Shown here one piece after another: positions 1 to 7,392 of a DNA stretch of 9,005 bases (position 1 is its first letter; each line of letters begins with the position of its first letter). Under the pieces are notes generated by a model. The model saw only the letters and a program-made list of their open reading frames with translations, was not told the origin of the DNA and did no database searches. Origin of the DNA: CAZXDS01 sp964639525 (GTDB taxonomy: Bacteria > Bacteroidota > Ignavibacteria > Ignavibacteriales > Melioribacteraceae); NCBI GenBank assembly GCA_964639525.1, contig CAZXDS010000142.1, forward strand, positions 1 through 9,005. The letters are read 5' to 3'. The position numbers were made by a program, and so were the translations under genes.

Positions 1-270
1 AAAAGATTACAGAGATATTTTTAAAATTTCCATTGATTATGATTTTAAATAAATTCATAAAAGTAAATTTACTCATAATGGTTAAACCAAAGGCTTTCAA
101 GTAAAAATGTCCAAGAAAAACATAAAACACAGACAGACAAATAGCATATTTTTTTAACTTTAGTAGAGTAATTTTTATAATAAGCACTTTCTATTAAAGC
201 ATTTTGGGAAATTATCGAGTATGGAATAAAAAATAGGATTTAACAACTTCAGCGAAGCCTCCATCTCTAT

Positions 271-612
271 TTGCTTAATTATGATTGCCCCTGGAATATT
301 AGGGAATTACAGAATTTTGTTACACGTTCAATAATACTTGCTAACAGGAAAGAGATTACATCCGATATCGTAAGCCGCCAATTGAATATTACCAATTATA
401 GTAGCAAGATTATTCATGACAATATTCATGTTACTTGGGAAGAAATGGATACAACGCGAAAGGAAGTTTCGGATAAAGCAAGCCGTGCAACTGAAAAAAT
501 ATTTCTTGAAAATCTGCTAAAAAAATTTGATGGAAATATAACTAAAGCTTCAGAATTTATTGGAATTAACAGAACCAATCTGCACAAAATGATGAGAAAA
601 TGTGGTTTGTAA
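271..612 (+). pseudogene. Decayed C-terminal remnant of a sigma-54-dependent NtrC-family activator
   Basis: The 113 codons match the end of an NtrC-type enhancer-binding protein. Residues 3-15 (NYDCPWNIRELQN) correspond to the AAA+ domain's closing 'YDWPGNVRELQN' motif, and the last 37 residues form a Fis-type helix-turn-helix (FLENLLKKFDGNITKAS, then NRTNLHKMMRKCGL). Full proteins have about 350-480 residues, so the receiver or sensor region and almost all of the AAA+ ATPase are missing. The frame can only open at a TTG, with no ribosome binding site. Upstream, family-like fragments appear in shifted frames: about 230-268 reads KIGFNNFSEASIS, which continues into LLNYDCPWN only with a frameshift, and 184-240 ends in EYGIKNRI before a TAA. 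The invariant Gly and Trp of the PGN motif are changed (CPWN for WPGN). This points to a decaying pseudogene. A free-standing Fis-like DNA-binding protein is a less likely alternative. Confidence 0.7.
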
Positions 613-663
613 TTAAAACTGCATAGTTTCAACTTCTATTTGGCATTTTAAAAAAATAGAATA

Positions 664-709
664 ACGTGAGTATTATTACAAAAGAAACATAAATTTTGTG
701 TAATCACGT
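664..709. repeat. Imperfect inverted repeat between the activator remnant and the terminator
   Basis: ACGTGA at 664-669 is matched by TCACGT at 704-709. The inner parts are also complementary (ATTACAAAA at 675-683 against TTTTGTGTAAT at 694-704, with a small bulge), leaving a loop of about 10 bases. It is not followed by a T-run on either strand, so it is not an obvious terminator. It could be an operator, an RNA hairpin or chance in AT-rich DNA. Confidence 0.35.
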
Positions 710-739
710 CCGCACTGATTACTCTTGGAAATTGTTTCT

Positions 740-773
740 AAAAAAATAGGCGGGGCGTATATTATTACCCCGC
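740..773 (-). terminator. Intrinsic terminator of the minus-strand secreted propeller gene
   Basis: Read on the minus strand, just after the tandem TAA TAA stop, GCGGGG (773-768) pairs with CCCCGC (755-750) around a 12-base AT-rich loop. A run of seven T (746-740) follows shortly after. A GC-only stem with a T-tract is the standard Rho-independent form. In the plus direction the hairpin has no T-tract, so it serves the minus-strand gene. Confidence 0.8.
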
Positions 774-783
774 TCCGAAATTA

Positions 784-3700
784 TTATTTCATTAAAATAA
801 GTTTTTTTACATTTGTAAAATTTCCGGTGGAAATTCGGTAAAAATAAACTCCGCTTGCCAAATTTGCACCGTTAAACTGAACCGTATATTCCCCCGCCGG
901 TTTTTCTTCATTGACTAATTCGGCTACTTCCTTGCCCAGTATATCATACACTTTCAAAAGCACTTTACTTTTCCGAGGCAGTGAGAATTTTATGCTCGTT
1001 ACCGGATTAAACGGATTTGGATAATTTTGCAATAGTTCAAACTTAGTAGGAACACCAATTGTTACTTCCACAACATCCGAGTATTCAAATTGCCCGTCAA
1101 CATCAATTTGTTTTAATCGGTAACTATAATTTCCGGCAACTGCACTATTATCAGTATATGAATATGATTTCGGTGAATTGGAATTCCCGCTTCCGTTTAC
1201 AAAACCGATTTTATTCCAATTATCCATTGTCAATTGACCATTATCAATTGCCTTTTCAATTTCAAAACCATAATTATTTACTTCTGTTGCTGTCTGCCAA
1301 TTTAGGATAATTCCATTCCCTGTAATATCGGCAGAAAACGAAGATAATTCGACCGGCAATGCGGATTGACTATCGCCGAATTTAACTGCATTCGGGGATC
1401 CGAAAATATTTCCGCCGACTCCATTGTTTCTATATGTAACTCCTGCGCTACCGAATTGGTCTTCAATTCCAATTAGAGCATCCCCATCAACAGAAGGCGG
1501 AGCAGGAACGGAAATTGACTCTGTATCATTAAACTGCATCTGAATATCACCGTTGGAACTGAGTATTACTTGGAAGGTCATATAATCGCTTGTACTCGCG
1601 GCATAAACATGAGACCAGGTAACAACAAAATCGCCGCCGGATGTTCCGTAATATACTTTTCCATTTGCGCCTCCGCTTCCTCCGCCGTCAACTGCTGTTA
1701 AATCCATAAGTAGGGCTGCAATCATTGCATTTGGCGCTGCTGCATCCGGAATGGAAGTGTTTGTACCTTTCCCACTGAACCCTGCATCGAATGTTAACAA
1801 TCCGTTTGTACCGATGAAAACGGAACTGTAACCCACCCCGAAAAAAGGGAAAGTAAACCCGATATTCGCTGAAATATAACCATCGTCGGAATTGCCCGAT
1901 ATCCAGGTAGTTATTTCCGTGTGTCCGCTTGCCACCGGATCAATCCAACCATAAGCCGGCTGTGAAGGTGCACCGGAAGCTCCCGGCAGTGAGTTAGCAA
2001 AGAAATATCCGGGTGCAGATAATCCGCCCCCACCAAAATTTATGTCTTTTCTTGTTGTAAACGACCAAATCGGACAATTCGGAGCATCCCCGGCAGTATT
2101 TGATGGGACAATCTGCCAATAGTAGGTAGTGTTATATACCAAGTCATTTAAAGGAGCATAGAATAAATCGGTTCCTACATCTCTGCCGTTCAATATGTTC
2201 GTTGGTGTTGTCGTTCCGCCGCCGTCGGTTCCTAAATAAATCTTGTATTTATCCGGCGCAGCGCCGCCGCCGTCTTCCCAAACAAAAATTAAAATACTAC
2301 TGGAAACCGGAATATCTATATCGTTCATTAACGGGTTAACCGGATTAGCGCAAGCGGGTTTCTGACCGAAAAGATTACTGGTTGCCCTGTGTATATTTCC
2401 GCCGTAACCAACTTTAAAACCAACTGTTGGATTCGGGAAAAATATTGAATTTAACGTCTGATTAGACAAAACAACGTCGGCAGTCCAGGTAACACCGCCG
2501 TCAACTGTGTGCCAAGTATCAGTTCCTGCAATACCCCATCCTTCAGTTTCATTAATAAAGTGAATATCCGTAAAATTTCTGCCTGTTGCAGCCACTGTTG
2601 TCCAAGAAGCTCCTGAATCGGTTGATTTTAATATTCTTCCCTGATCGCCACATATATAACCTACTTGCGGATTAACAAATGATACTGCGGTTAAAATTTC
2701 ATTTGTTCCGGATGTTACCGTAGCCCAAGACCCGCCCGTATTTACAGTTCTCTGAATTGACCCGGCATAACCTACCGCAACTAAAGTATTAGCATCAACT
2801 ATGCCCAAATCGTAAAGCGGCGATGAGTTGCTTGGGATAGCTAATGTCCACGTTAACCCCCTGTTAGTTGTTTTAAATATTTTTCCTGTCGCTGTTGAAC
2901 CGACTATCCATCCAATATTATCCGTAATAAATTTTACACTGAAATATTCGCTTGAAAATGTTCTGGAAGACCATGTGGCGCCTCCGTCGCCTGTATAATA
3001 AAATGCTGCGTCACCTGTAATATAACCGACATTAGCAGATGAGAAATAAACATCATGAAGTGTATTAGTTGTGCCAATATTCACTTTAGTCCAGTTCAAA
3101 CCGCTGTCGCTTGACTTTAATACTTCGCCATTATTTCCAATTGCCCATCCATTATTTGTATCGTAAAAGAACACTCTGTTCAATGCTTCGCCGGTAAATG
3201 GCTGAATTTGGTTAGTCCAAACGTCCCCGCTATTTGTTGTTTTTTTTATCACTCCTGCGTGCCCGGCAATCCAACCGGTAGTGCCGGAAAAAGACATACA
3301 GAAAAAGTTATTCCCGCCTGCAATTGTTGATACGGTCCAACTACTGCCGCCGTTTACCGTTTTTGCAAATTTACCGTTGTTCCCAACTATATATCCTGTA
3401 GAAGGACTAGTAAAAAACACATCGTGCATATATTGATTCCCAAAATCAGCTTTTGTTATGTTTGTACTTGCAAGCCCCCAATTGGCACCACCGTCTGTAG
3501 TCCTAAGTGGTTCGTCATGTCCTACAATCCAACCATTATTGGCATCTGTAAAAAATATGTTGTTGTACCAAACGCCAACTCCACCGCTCATTTCAGATAT
3601 TGTCCAGTTAGTACCACCATCTGTCGTTGAAGCATAAGATTGGTTTGAGCCTACGGCAAATCCATGTGTGGCGTCCGTAAAGTAGATTGACCATAACCAC

Positions 3701-3885
3701 CCGAAAGTTAGTGCAGATGGAGTTTGGTCTGTCCAATTGGCACCTCCGTCAGAAGTTTTCCAAATATCTCCGTAAGCACCGCACGCCCAACCTGTTGTAG
3801 AACTTATGAAATACAACCCATACATTGGATTGGGAAATCCACTATAAGCTAACAACCACGTAGTTCCGCCATCAATACTTTTCAA
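784..3885 (-). CDS. Secreted YCF48/BNR-repeat protein with Fn3-like, nidogen-like and T9SS sorting domains (3' part, after an in-frame stop)
   Basis: This is the large downstream part of an extracellular protein. Residues 1 to about 511 carry roughly twelve YCF48/BNR-like propeller repeats of about 40-45 residues, each with a TTDGGxxW-type turn followed by a GWxVG strand (for example 'TSDGGANW', 'TVDGGVTW'). About 512-610 is an Fn3-like domain (TTYYWQIVPSN, WSFTT). About 640-840 is a beta domain with TFPFFGVGYSSVFIGTNGLLTF, as in nidogen-like modules. About 842-948 is a linker that begins LPVELSSFSA. Residues 949-1033 are the T9SS C-terminal sorting domain (NYPNPFNP, YDILGKEVAELV, GVYFYRI). 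The frame is open up to the TGA at 3910-3912; the coordinate used here is the first possible start, a TTG with no ribosome binding site, so this piece probably has no start of its own. A role on the cell surface or released outside, perhaps in adhesion or matrix, is inferred; no catalytic motif is visible. Confidence 0.85.
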   Translation of the reverse strand: MKSIDGGTTWLLAYSGFPNPMYGLYFISSTTGWACGAYGDIWKTSDGGANWTDQTPSALTFGWLWSIYFTDATHGFAVGSNQSYASTTDGGTNWTISEMSGGVGVWYNNIFFTDANNGWIVGHDEPLRTTDGGANWGLASTNITKADFGNQYMHDVFFTSPSTGYIVGNNGKFAKTVNGGSSWTVSTIAGGNNFFCMSFSGTTGWIAGHAGVIKKTTNSGDVWTNQIQPFTGEALNRVFFYDTNNGWAIGNNGEVLKSSDSGLNWTKVNIGTTNTLHDVYFSSANVGYITGDAAFYYTGDGGATWSSRTFSSEYFSVKFITDNIGWIVGSTATGKIFKTTNRGLTWTLAIPSNSSPLYDLGIVDANTLVAVGYAGSIQRTVNTGGSWATVTSGTNEILTAVSFVNPQVGYICGDQGRILKSTDSGASWTTVAATGRNFTDIHFINETEGWGIAGTDTWHTVDGGVTWTADVVLSNQTLNSIFFPNPTVGFKVGYGGNIHRATSNLFGQKPACANPVNPLMNDIDIPVSSSILIFVWEDGGGAAPDKYKIYLGTDGGGTTTPTNILNGRDVGTDLFYAPLNDLVYNTTYYWQIVPSNTAGDAPNCPIWSFTTRKDINFGGGGLSAPGYFFANSLPGASGAPSQPAYGWIDPVASGHTEITTWISGNSDDGYISANIGFTFPFFGVGYSSVFIGTNGLLTFDAGFSGKGTNTSIPDAAAPNAMIAALLMDLTAVDGGGSGGANGKVYYGTSGGDFVVTWSHVYAASTSDYMTFQVILSSNGDIQMQFNDTESISVPAPPSVDGDALIGIEDQFGSAGVTYRNNGVGGNIFGSPNAVKFGDSQSALPVELSSFSADITGNGIILNWQTATEVNNYGFEIEKAIDNGQLTMDNWNKIGFVNGSGNSNSPKSYSYTDNSAVAGNYSYRLKQIDVDGQFEYSDVVEVTIGVPTKFELLQNYPNPFNPVTSIKFSLPRKSKVLLKVYDILGKEVAELVNEEKPAGEYTVQFNGANLASGVYFYRISTGNFTNVKKLILMK
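1216..1250. repeat. Short palindromic repeat inserted inside the coding sequence (encodes IDNGQLTMDN)
   Basis: This stretch is built of overlapping CAATTG, CCATT and ATTATC words around a perfect TCAATTGA centre (1230-1237), with partly complementary flanks. On the minus strand it encodes IDNGQLTMDN (about residues 880-889 of the protein), in the middle of the otherwise conserved 'NYGFEIEK...WNKIGFVNG' stretch. Relatives, as I recall them, run from the EIE(R/K) strand to W.KIGF with several fewer residues. Similar NGQLTMDN-type peptides occur in unrelated proteins of this bacterial group, which suggests a dispersed small repeat that tolerates in-frame insertion. Confidence 0.5.
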
Positions 3886-3909
3886 TATATTAGAGCCGCC
3901 AACAATCCA

Positions 3910-3912
3910 TCA
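3910..3912 (-). other. In-frame TGA interrupting the propeller gene (reconstructed gene 784-4170)
   Basis: The minus-strand frames on both sides of this TGA are the same frame. The protein reads ...DVFFVNATT-stop-WIVGGSNILKSIDGGTTW. In the other repeats this position is Gly in the pattern NNGWIVG, TTGWIAG or STGWACG, so a single GGA to TGA change explains the break. Ignoring the stop gives one 1128-residue protein from the ATG at 4170 to the TAA at 784. Possible causes are a recent nonsense mutation, a sequencing error or stop readthrough. Confidence 0.85.
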
Positions 3913-4170
3913 TGTAGTTGCGTTAACAAAAAAGACGTCTTTTAAGTCTTCGGAAATCGGAGATATACGTGGTTCCCAAGTCGTTCCGCCATCGGTAGTT
4001 GCCCAGATACTGCCCATAGCCCCAACCGCTATCGCTTTTGTAGAACTGAAAGCATGAACTCCATTAAAATAATCGGCAGTATTCGGATTGATTTTTGTCC
4101 AAGTTGTTTGTGCTGATATTAATAATGACAACAACAGCATAATGAAAATAGTATATGAAATTTTTCGCAT
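3910..4170 (-). CDS. N-terminal piece of the secreted YCF48/BNR-repeat protein (signal peptide plus first repeat)
   Basis: The 86-codon frame starts at an ATG with a good Shine-Dalgarno sequence. It begins with a Sec signal peptide (MRKISYTIFIMLLLSLLISAQ: basic start, hydrophobic core, cleavage likely after ISA). The first propeller repeat follows (about 24-86), with the GAMGSIWATTDGGTTW turn and the start of the next strand, DVFFVNATT. The frame then meets TGA at 3910-3912 and continues in the same frame into the 1033-codon piece without loss of repeat register. On its own this fragment would be a short secreted peptide with no complete propeller, so it is best read as the 5' end of one interrupted gene. 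The signal peptide and the sorting tail of the downstream piece together make the expected T9SS cargo layout. Confidence 0.8.
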   Translation of the reverse strand: MRKISYTIFIMLLLSLLISAQTTWTKINPNTADYFNGVHAFSSTKAIAVGAMGSIWATTDGGTTWEPRISPISEDLKDVFFVNATT

Positions 4171-4477
4171 TATTTTATCCTTCTAATTAGTGATTTTTTA
4201 CTTTATTGAGTAGATGCAAAAAAGATAAATATTCCATAAAAATATTTGCTACATTTCTGATTACTATTTAGATTAAACAACAATTATGATTTAAATCACA
4301 TTTTACAAATAGCATTTTCGGCGGAAAGAGCAGTTTAAAAGTTGATTATGTCTTGTATATTAGAAACAGTTTGGTAAAAAATTATTAGGGAAATTGTGTG
4401 AAGAATTTTTTTATAATTTCAGTATTTATTTGTTATTTGTATATTATATTAATGGTATTCTTGTATTATATTAAACT
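4171..4477. other. Divergent intergenic region holding promoters for both flanking genes
   Basis: No open frame here looks like protein. The region must carry the minus-strand promoter of the propeller gene and the plus-strand promoter of the TPR-CHAT gene. I cannot fix either with confidence: neither a clear sigma-70 pair nor the Bacteroidota TTTG/TAnnTTTG pair stands out. Just before the plus-strand start there is a near-direct repeat, TTGTATATTATATTAA (4437-4452) and TTGTATTATATTAA (4461-4474), 24 bases apart. Each copy resembles a -10 region, and the second lies almost on the start codon. Confidence 0.4.
4178..4184 (-). promoter_or_regulatory. Ribosome binding site of the secreted propeller gene
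   Basis: On the minus strand AGAAGGA lies seven bases before the ATG at 4170. It is the clearest Shine-Dalgarno sequence in the window; the other starts have weak or no such sites. It supports the start chosen for the interrupted gene. Confidence 0.65.
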
Positions 4478-7048
4478 ATGAAGAATAATTTTATGTCAAT
4501 TTTTGTTAAAAATTTGTTGTTTTTCATCGTTCTAATTCTGTTTATTTCTTGTGGGAAAAAGGAAGATACAAAATCGAGCGAACTTGAAAAATCAAAAATA
4601 CGTGAAAGCCGCACATCTTTTGAATTAGCTGATAGCTTATCATTCAAAGCGCTGTACGACAGTTCAAATCAAATTCTTATTCCTAAATTAAATCATTTAT
4701 TGCTTGATAGTAATTACTCACTTTATGTTGATGCAGCTAATAGAATATCTGCTAATTACAGAAAACTGGGAAATTACGATAGTGCTTTTTCATTTATCAC
4801 CAAGTCACTGAAAATTTCTAAAAGTAATCTTGATTCGGTTAATCTTAGTATTGCTCAAAGTTACTATTTATTAGGATTAATGTATCGTGATTTTAGTAAA
4901 ACGAAAGAAGCTTTTAAATATTTAAATAAATCTTTACGAATTAGGAAAAGCATTTTATCACCGGATAATCCGCTTATAGGTGACGTTTATAATAATCTCG
5001 GTGCCGTTTATTCAAACGAACGAAACTATAAAAAAGCATTACATTTATACAAAATGGCTCTCAAACTCAGAAAAGGCAGAGGGTTTTATGACAAAAGTGT
5101 TGGTTCAACTTATATGAACATAGGAAATGCGTTGGCTGATATTGCCCAATACGAATCTGCTGTTTCCTATTATGATACGGCAATGACAATTCAAAAAAAA
5201 ATTCTCGGGAAAAATCATCCGTTTATTGCGATGATATTACTTAACCGTGCAAACAGCTATGATAGTATAGGCAATTTGGATTCTGCTATTGCCTCTGACA
5301 ATAAAGCATTAGACATATTCAAAAAAACTTTTGGAGAATATCATCCTTATATAGCCCATTTATATAATAACTTAGGCGTTTACTATAAATCTTTTGGCGA
5401 TTATGAAAACGCCATCAATTATTACAAAAAATCAATTGATGTTAAAGACAAGTTAAAAGCTAACTTTAATAACGAATATTTTGATAATTATATTAACCTT
5501 GGGCAATCTTACAGAATGTTAAGTAACTATGAATCTTCAATTACCGCAATTAAAAAGGCGTTAAAAATTATTGAAAGTAATGAAAAGATTAATATTTATC
5601 GACATTCACAAACAAAAAGTGCGTTGGCATTAACTTATTTAAACGCCGGAAAAAAATCGCTTGCGCTTAAAACTCAACTTCAAGCAAATGCGGAATTGGA
5701 AAACAATTCCTTAAATGACAGTCTTTCGATTTTTGAAATAAAAATTTTCCTTTCACATATTTATAATAAGATTGGGAATTTTGATAAATCTATTTCAAAT
5801 ACTATCAAATGTAATAACTATTTTAAAGAAAAGGATGTCAGTTGGACTATTTTCTGTAATGAATTATTGGCGGAAGCATACTTGCAAAAGAAAGAATATC
5901 TAAAAGTTATTGATGTTTATAATGATATTAAATCTTTTTTTACTTTTAGAAACGATTCCAACAAATTTGATTTTAATAAAATTAATAGTTACTCGGACGT
6001 AAACAGTATGTTCGTTGAAATTTTAAGTTTTGTAGGCAAAGCAAATTTGGAGTTATTTAATAAAACCCAGAATCCAATGTATCTAAATGAAGCTGAAAAT
6101 ATTTACAAAGTAATTATGGAATTATTTTCAAACAATTACGGGAACAAAGCCATTGAGACTTCAAAAATAAAAGGAACTGAAAAAGTAAAAATTATTATCG
6201 AAACAGGTTTAAAAGCTGCGTATAAAAATTTTGTTTTAGAACCCACCAAAGCTCATTTTGAATACGCACTTAATCTTGCCGAATTTGGGAAATCGCTTAC
6301 CGTTCTTGAAAGTCTTGGAGAAAAATCAGCTCTAAAACTTAGTAAAATTCCACACGATGAAATAGAAAAAATTGAGGAGCTTCACAAAACCATTCGATAT
6401 TTTGTCAAACAACTTTCGTTAAACAATCCGAATGATGTATCAGAAAAAGGGAAAAAGAACTTTCAAGACCGCCTTTTCACTGCACGAATAAAATATGATG
6501 AACTTAAAAAGTTACTTGAAAATAGATACCCTATTTACAAAGCTTTTACTAAAATAAATTTGAGTAGCTCTTTGGCAAATATTAAAAATTCACTGTTGGG
6601 CTATAATCAATCAGCAATTGAATATTATCTTGGAGATAAAGAACTTTACACTTTCATTATTTCTAAAAATGATTTCTACATCCTAAAAAAGAATTTACCT
6701 GATAATTTTGACGTGAAAGCAAATGAATTTTTAGCAAGTATTAAAAATAACAACTACAATAATTTCGTTTCTTCAGCAAATAATATATACAAGGAAATTT
6801 TTGCGGAGGCTGATAGTCTGATTAAAACAAAACGCATACTTATAATTAATGACGGGATTCTCGGCTACATTCCTTACGATGTACTTTTATATAAAAAACC
6901 TCAAAAAAATGTCAGTTACAAAAATCTGCCCTATTTAATAAACAAATATTCAATCGGTTATGCTTATTCGTTTAATGTGCTTAGTAAATCTAAGGAAGGA
7001 AATAATATAGTTTCAAAATTTCTCGGTATCGCTCCATTCAGCAAATAA
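4478..7048 (+). CDS. Exported TPR protein ending in the N-terminal half of a CHAT domain (truncated CHAT protease)
   Basis: The 856-residue protein starts with a signal sequence ending in LILFIS-C25, an imperfect lipobox (Phe at -3), followed by GKKED. It is therefore probably a lipoprotein. About residues 70-420 are tandem TPR repeats (for example 'YNNLGAVYSNERNYKKALHLY', split here as YNNLGAVYSNERNYKKAL and HLY). Some have the GxxHPxIA linker typical of CHAT-associated TPRs (GKNHPFIA, GEYHPYIA). About 690-856 is the first half of CHAT: IEYYLGDKELYTFII, then RILIINDGILGYIPYDVLLY (786-805) and LPYLINKYSIGYAYS. It stops at LGIAPFSK, before the region that carries the catalytic His and Cys. Family members continue for another 200 residues or so, and the sequence after the TAA at 7046-7048 does not resemble CHAT in this frame. 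The missing half lies on the opposite strand at 7393-8090. No Shine-Dalgarno is visible; ATG at 4493 is an alternative start but would shorten the signal peptide. TPRs usually bind partner proteins; by itself this protein should be catalytically inactive. Confidence 0.85.
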   Translation: MKNNFMSIFVKNLLFFIVLILFISCGKKEDTKSSELEKSKIRESRTSFELADSLSFKALYDSSNQILIPKLNHLLLDSNYSLYVDAANRISANYRKLGNYDSAFSFITKSLKISKSNLDSVNLSIAQSYYLLGLMYRDFSKTKEAFKYLNKSLRIRKSILSPDNPLIGDVYNNLGAVYSNERNYKKALHLYKMALKLRKGRGFYDKSVGSTYMNIGNALADIAQYESAVSYYDTAMTIQKKILGKNHPFIAMILLNRANSYDSIGNLDSAIASDNKALDIFKKTFGEYHPYIAHLYNNLGVYYKSFGDYENAINYYKKSIDVKDKLKANFNNEYFDNYINLGQSYRMLSNYESSITAIKKALKIIESNEKINIYRHSQTKSALALTYLNAGKKSLALKTQLQANAELENNSLNDSLSIFEIKIFLSHIYNKIGNFDKSISNTIKCNNYFKEKDVSWTIFCNELLAEAYLQKKEYLKVIDVYNDIKSFFTFRNDSNKFDFNKINSYSDVNSMFVEILSFVGKANLELFNKTQNPMYLNEAENIYKVIMELFSNNYGNKAIETSKIKGTEKVKIIIETGLKAAYKNFVLEPTKAHFEYALNLAEFGKSLTVLESLGEKSALKLSKIPHDEIEKIEELHKTIRYFVKQLSLNNPNDVSEKGKKNFQDRLFTARIKYDELKKLLENRYPIYKAFTKINLSSSLANIKNSLLGYNQSAIEYYLGDKELYTFIISKNDFYILKKNLPDNFDVKANEFLASIKNNNYNNFVSSANNIYKEIFAEADSLIKTKRILIINDGILGYIPYDVLLYKKPQKNVSYKNLPYLINKYSIGYAYSFNVLSKSKEGNNIVSKFLGIAPFSK

Positions 7049-7392
7049 TTTGTTATGGAATTATCTGAATGGGATTTTCGAAGTTTCTTTTTGTGTGTAG
7101 GATAATTATGCGAGTAGTAAACTTAGCGAACTTTGCGAAAACTTTGTGTACTCTGCGTTAAAAAAAAGGACTCGTTTACGGAGCAAATTTAGGAATGTTT
7201 CTTTAACCGCAAAGTACGCAGAGCATGCGCAGAGGTCGCGAAAAGCATGCAATTTTAATTGTTTCCCTAATATTTGAATTATTCAGTAAGGAGATTGCTT
7301 TTAATTCTCAATTGAAACCTTCCAAAATAAAACGTGTTCACAATATTCTATTTTGTTTTGAATAGCAATATCGAAGTTATTACTAATATAAA
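7049..7392. other. Convergent intergenic region with a large inverted repeat and no gene
   Basis: This lies between the two facing CHAT half-genes. No frame gives recognisable protein, and I find no remaining CHAT sequence right after 7048. It contains the CTTTGCG-type hairpin repeat (7123-7242) and otherwise AT-rich DNA. At 7381-7403 TACTAA and TTAGTA can form a weak stem followed by T-rich sequence on the plus strand, a poor terminator candidate. No recombinase gene or tRNA is visible. Confidence 0.6.
7123..7242. repeat. Inverted repeat made of CTTTGCG/CGCAAAG-like units
   Basis: The left arm (7123-7162) and the right arm (7202-7242) are inverse complements at about 31 of 41 positions, separated by about 39 bases. 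Each arm is itself a string of degenerate units: TTAGCG, CTTTGCG, CTTTGTG and CTCTGCG leading into GTTAAA on the left, with the mirror set starting TTTAACCGCAAAG on the right. Strings of this kind recur in non-coding DNA of many environmental bacteria, as I recall. It would fold into a long imperfect hairpin at the RNA or DNA level. It may act as a bidirectional terminator for the two facing genes, or be a miniature mobile repeat. Confidence 0.75.

Noticed and set aside
1..104. Open plus-strand frame from the window start (about 34 codons ending at 104)
   Set aside because: The peptide is dominated by I, L, K and F as expected from AT-rich non-coding DNA and resembles no family I know. Without upstream sequence it cannot be supported.
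1059..1310. Plus-strand open frames inside the propeller gene (1059-1310 and 3424-3630)
   Set aside because: They lie wholly within the large minus-strand gene, have no domain or signal features, and their peptides reflect the complementary strand of repeat and linker codons.
3910..3912. Recoding of TGA as glycine (or another amino acid) genome-wide
   Set aside because: Only one internal TGA occurs at a family-conserved position. Glycine is otherwise encoded by normal GGN codons, and no other TGA interrupts the long genes. The 31-codon frame at the window edge bounded by TGA is too weak to support a changed code.
7123..7242. CRISPR array
   Set aside because: The units are short, degenerate and without regular spacers, and the two arms are inverted, not direct, repeats.
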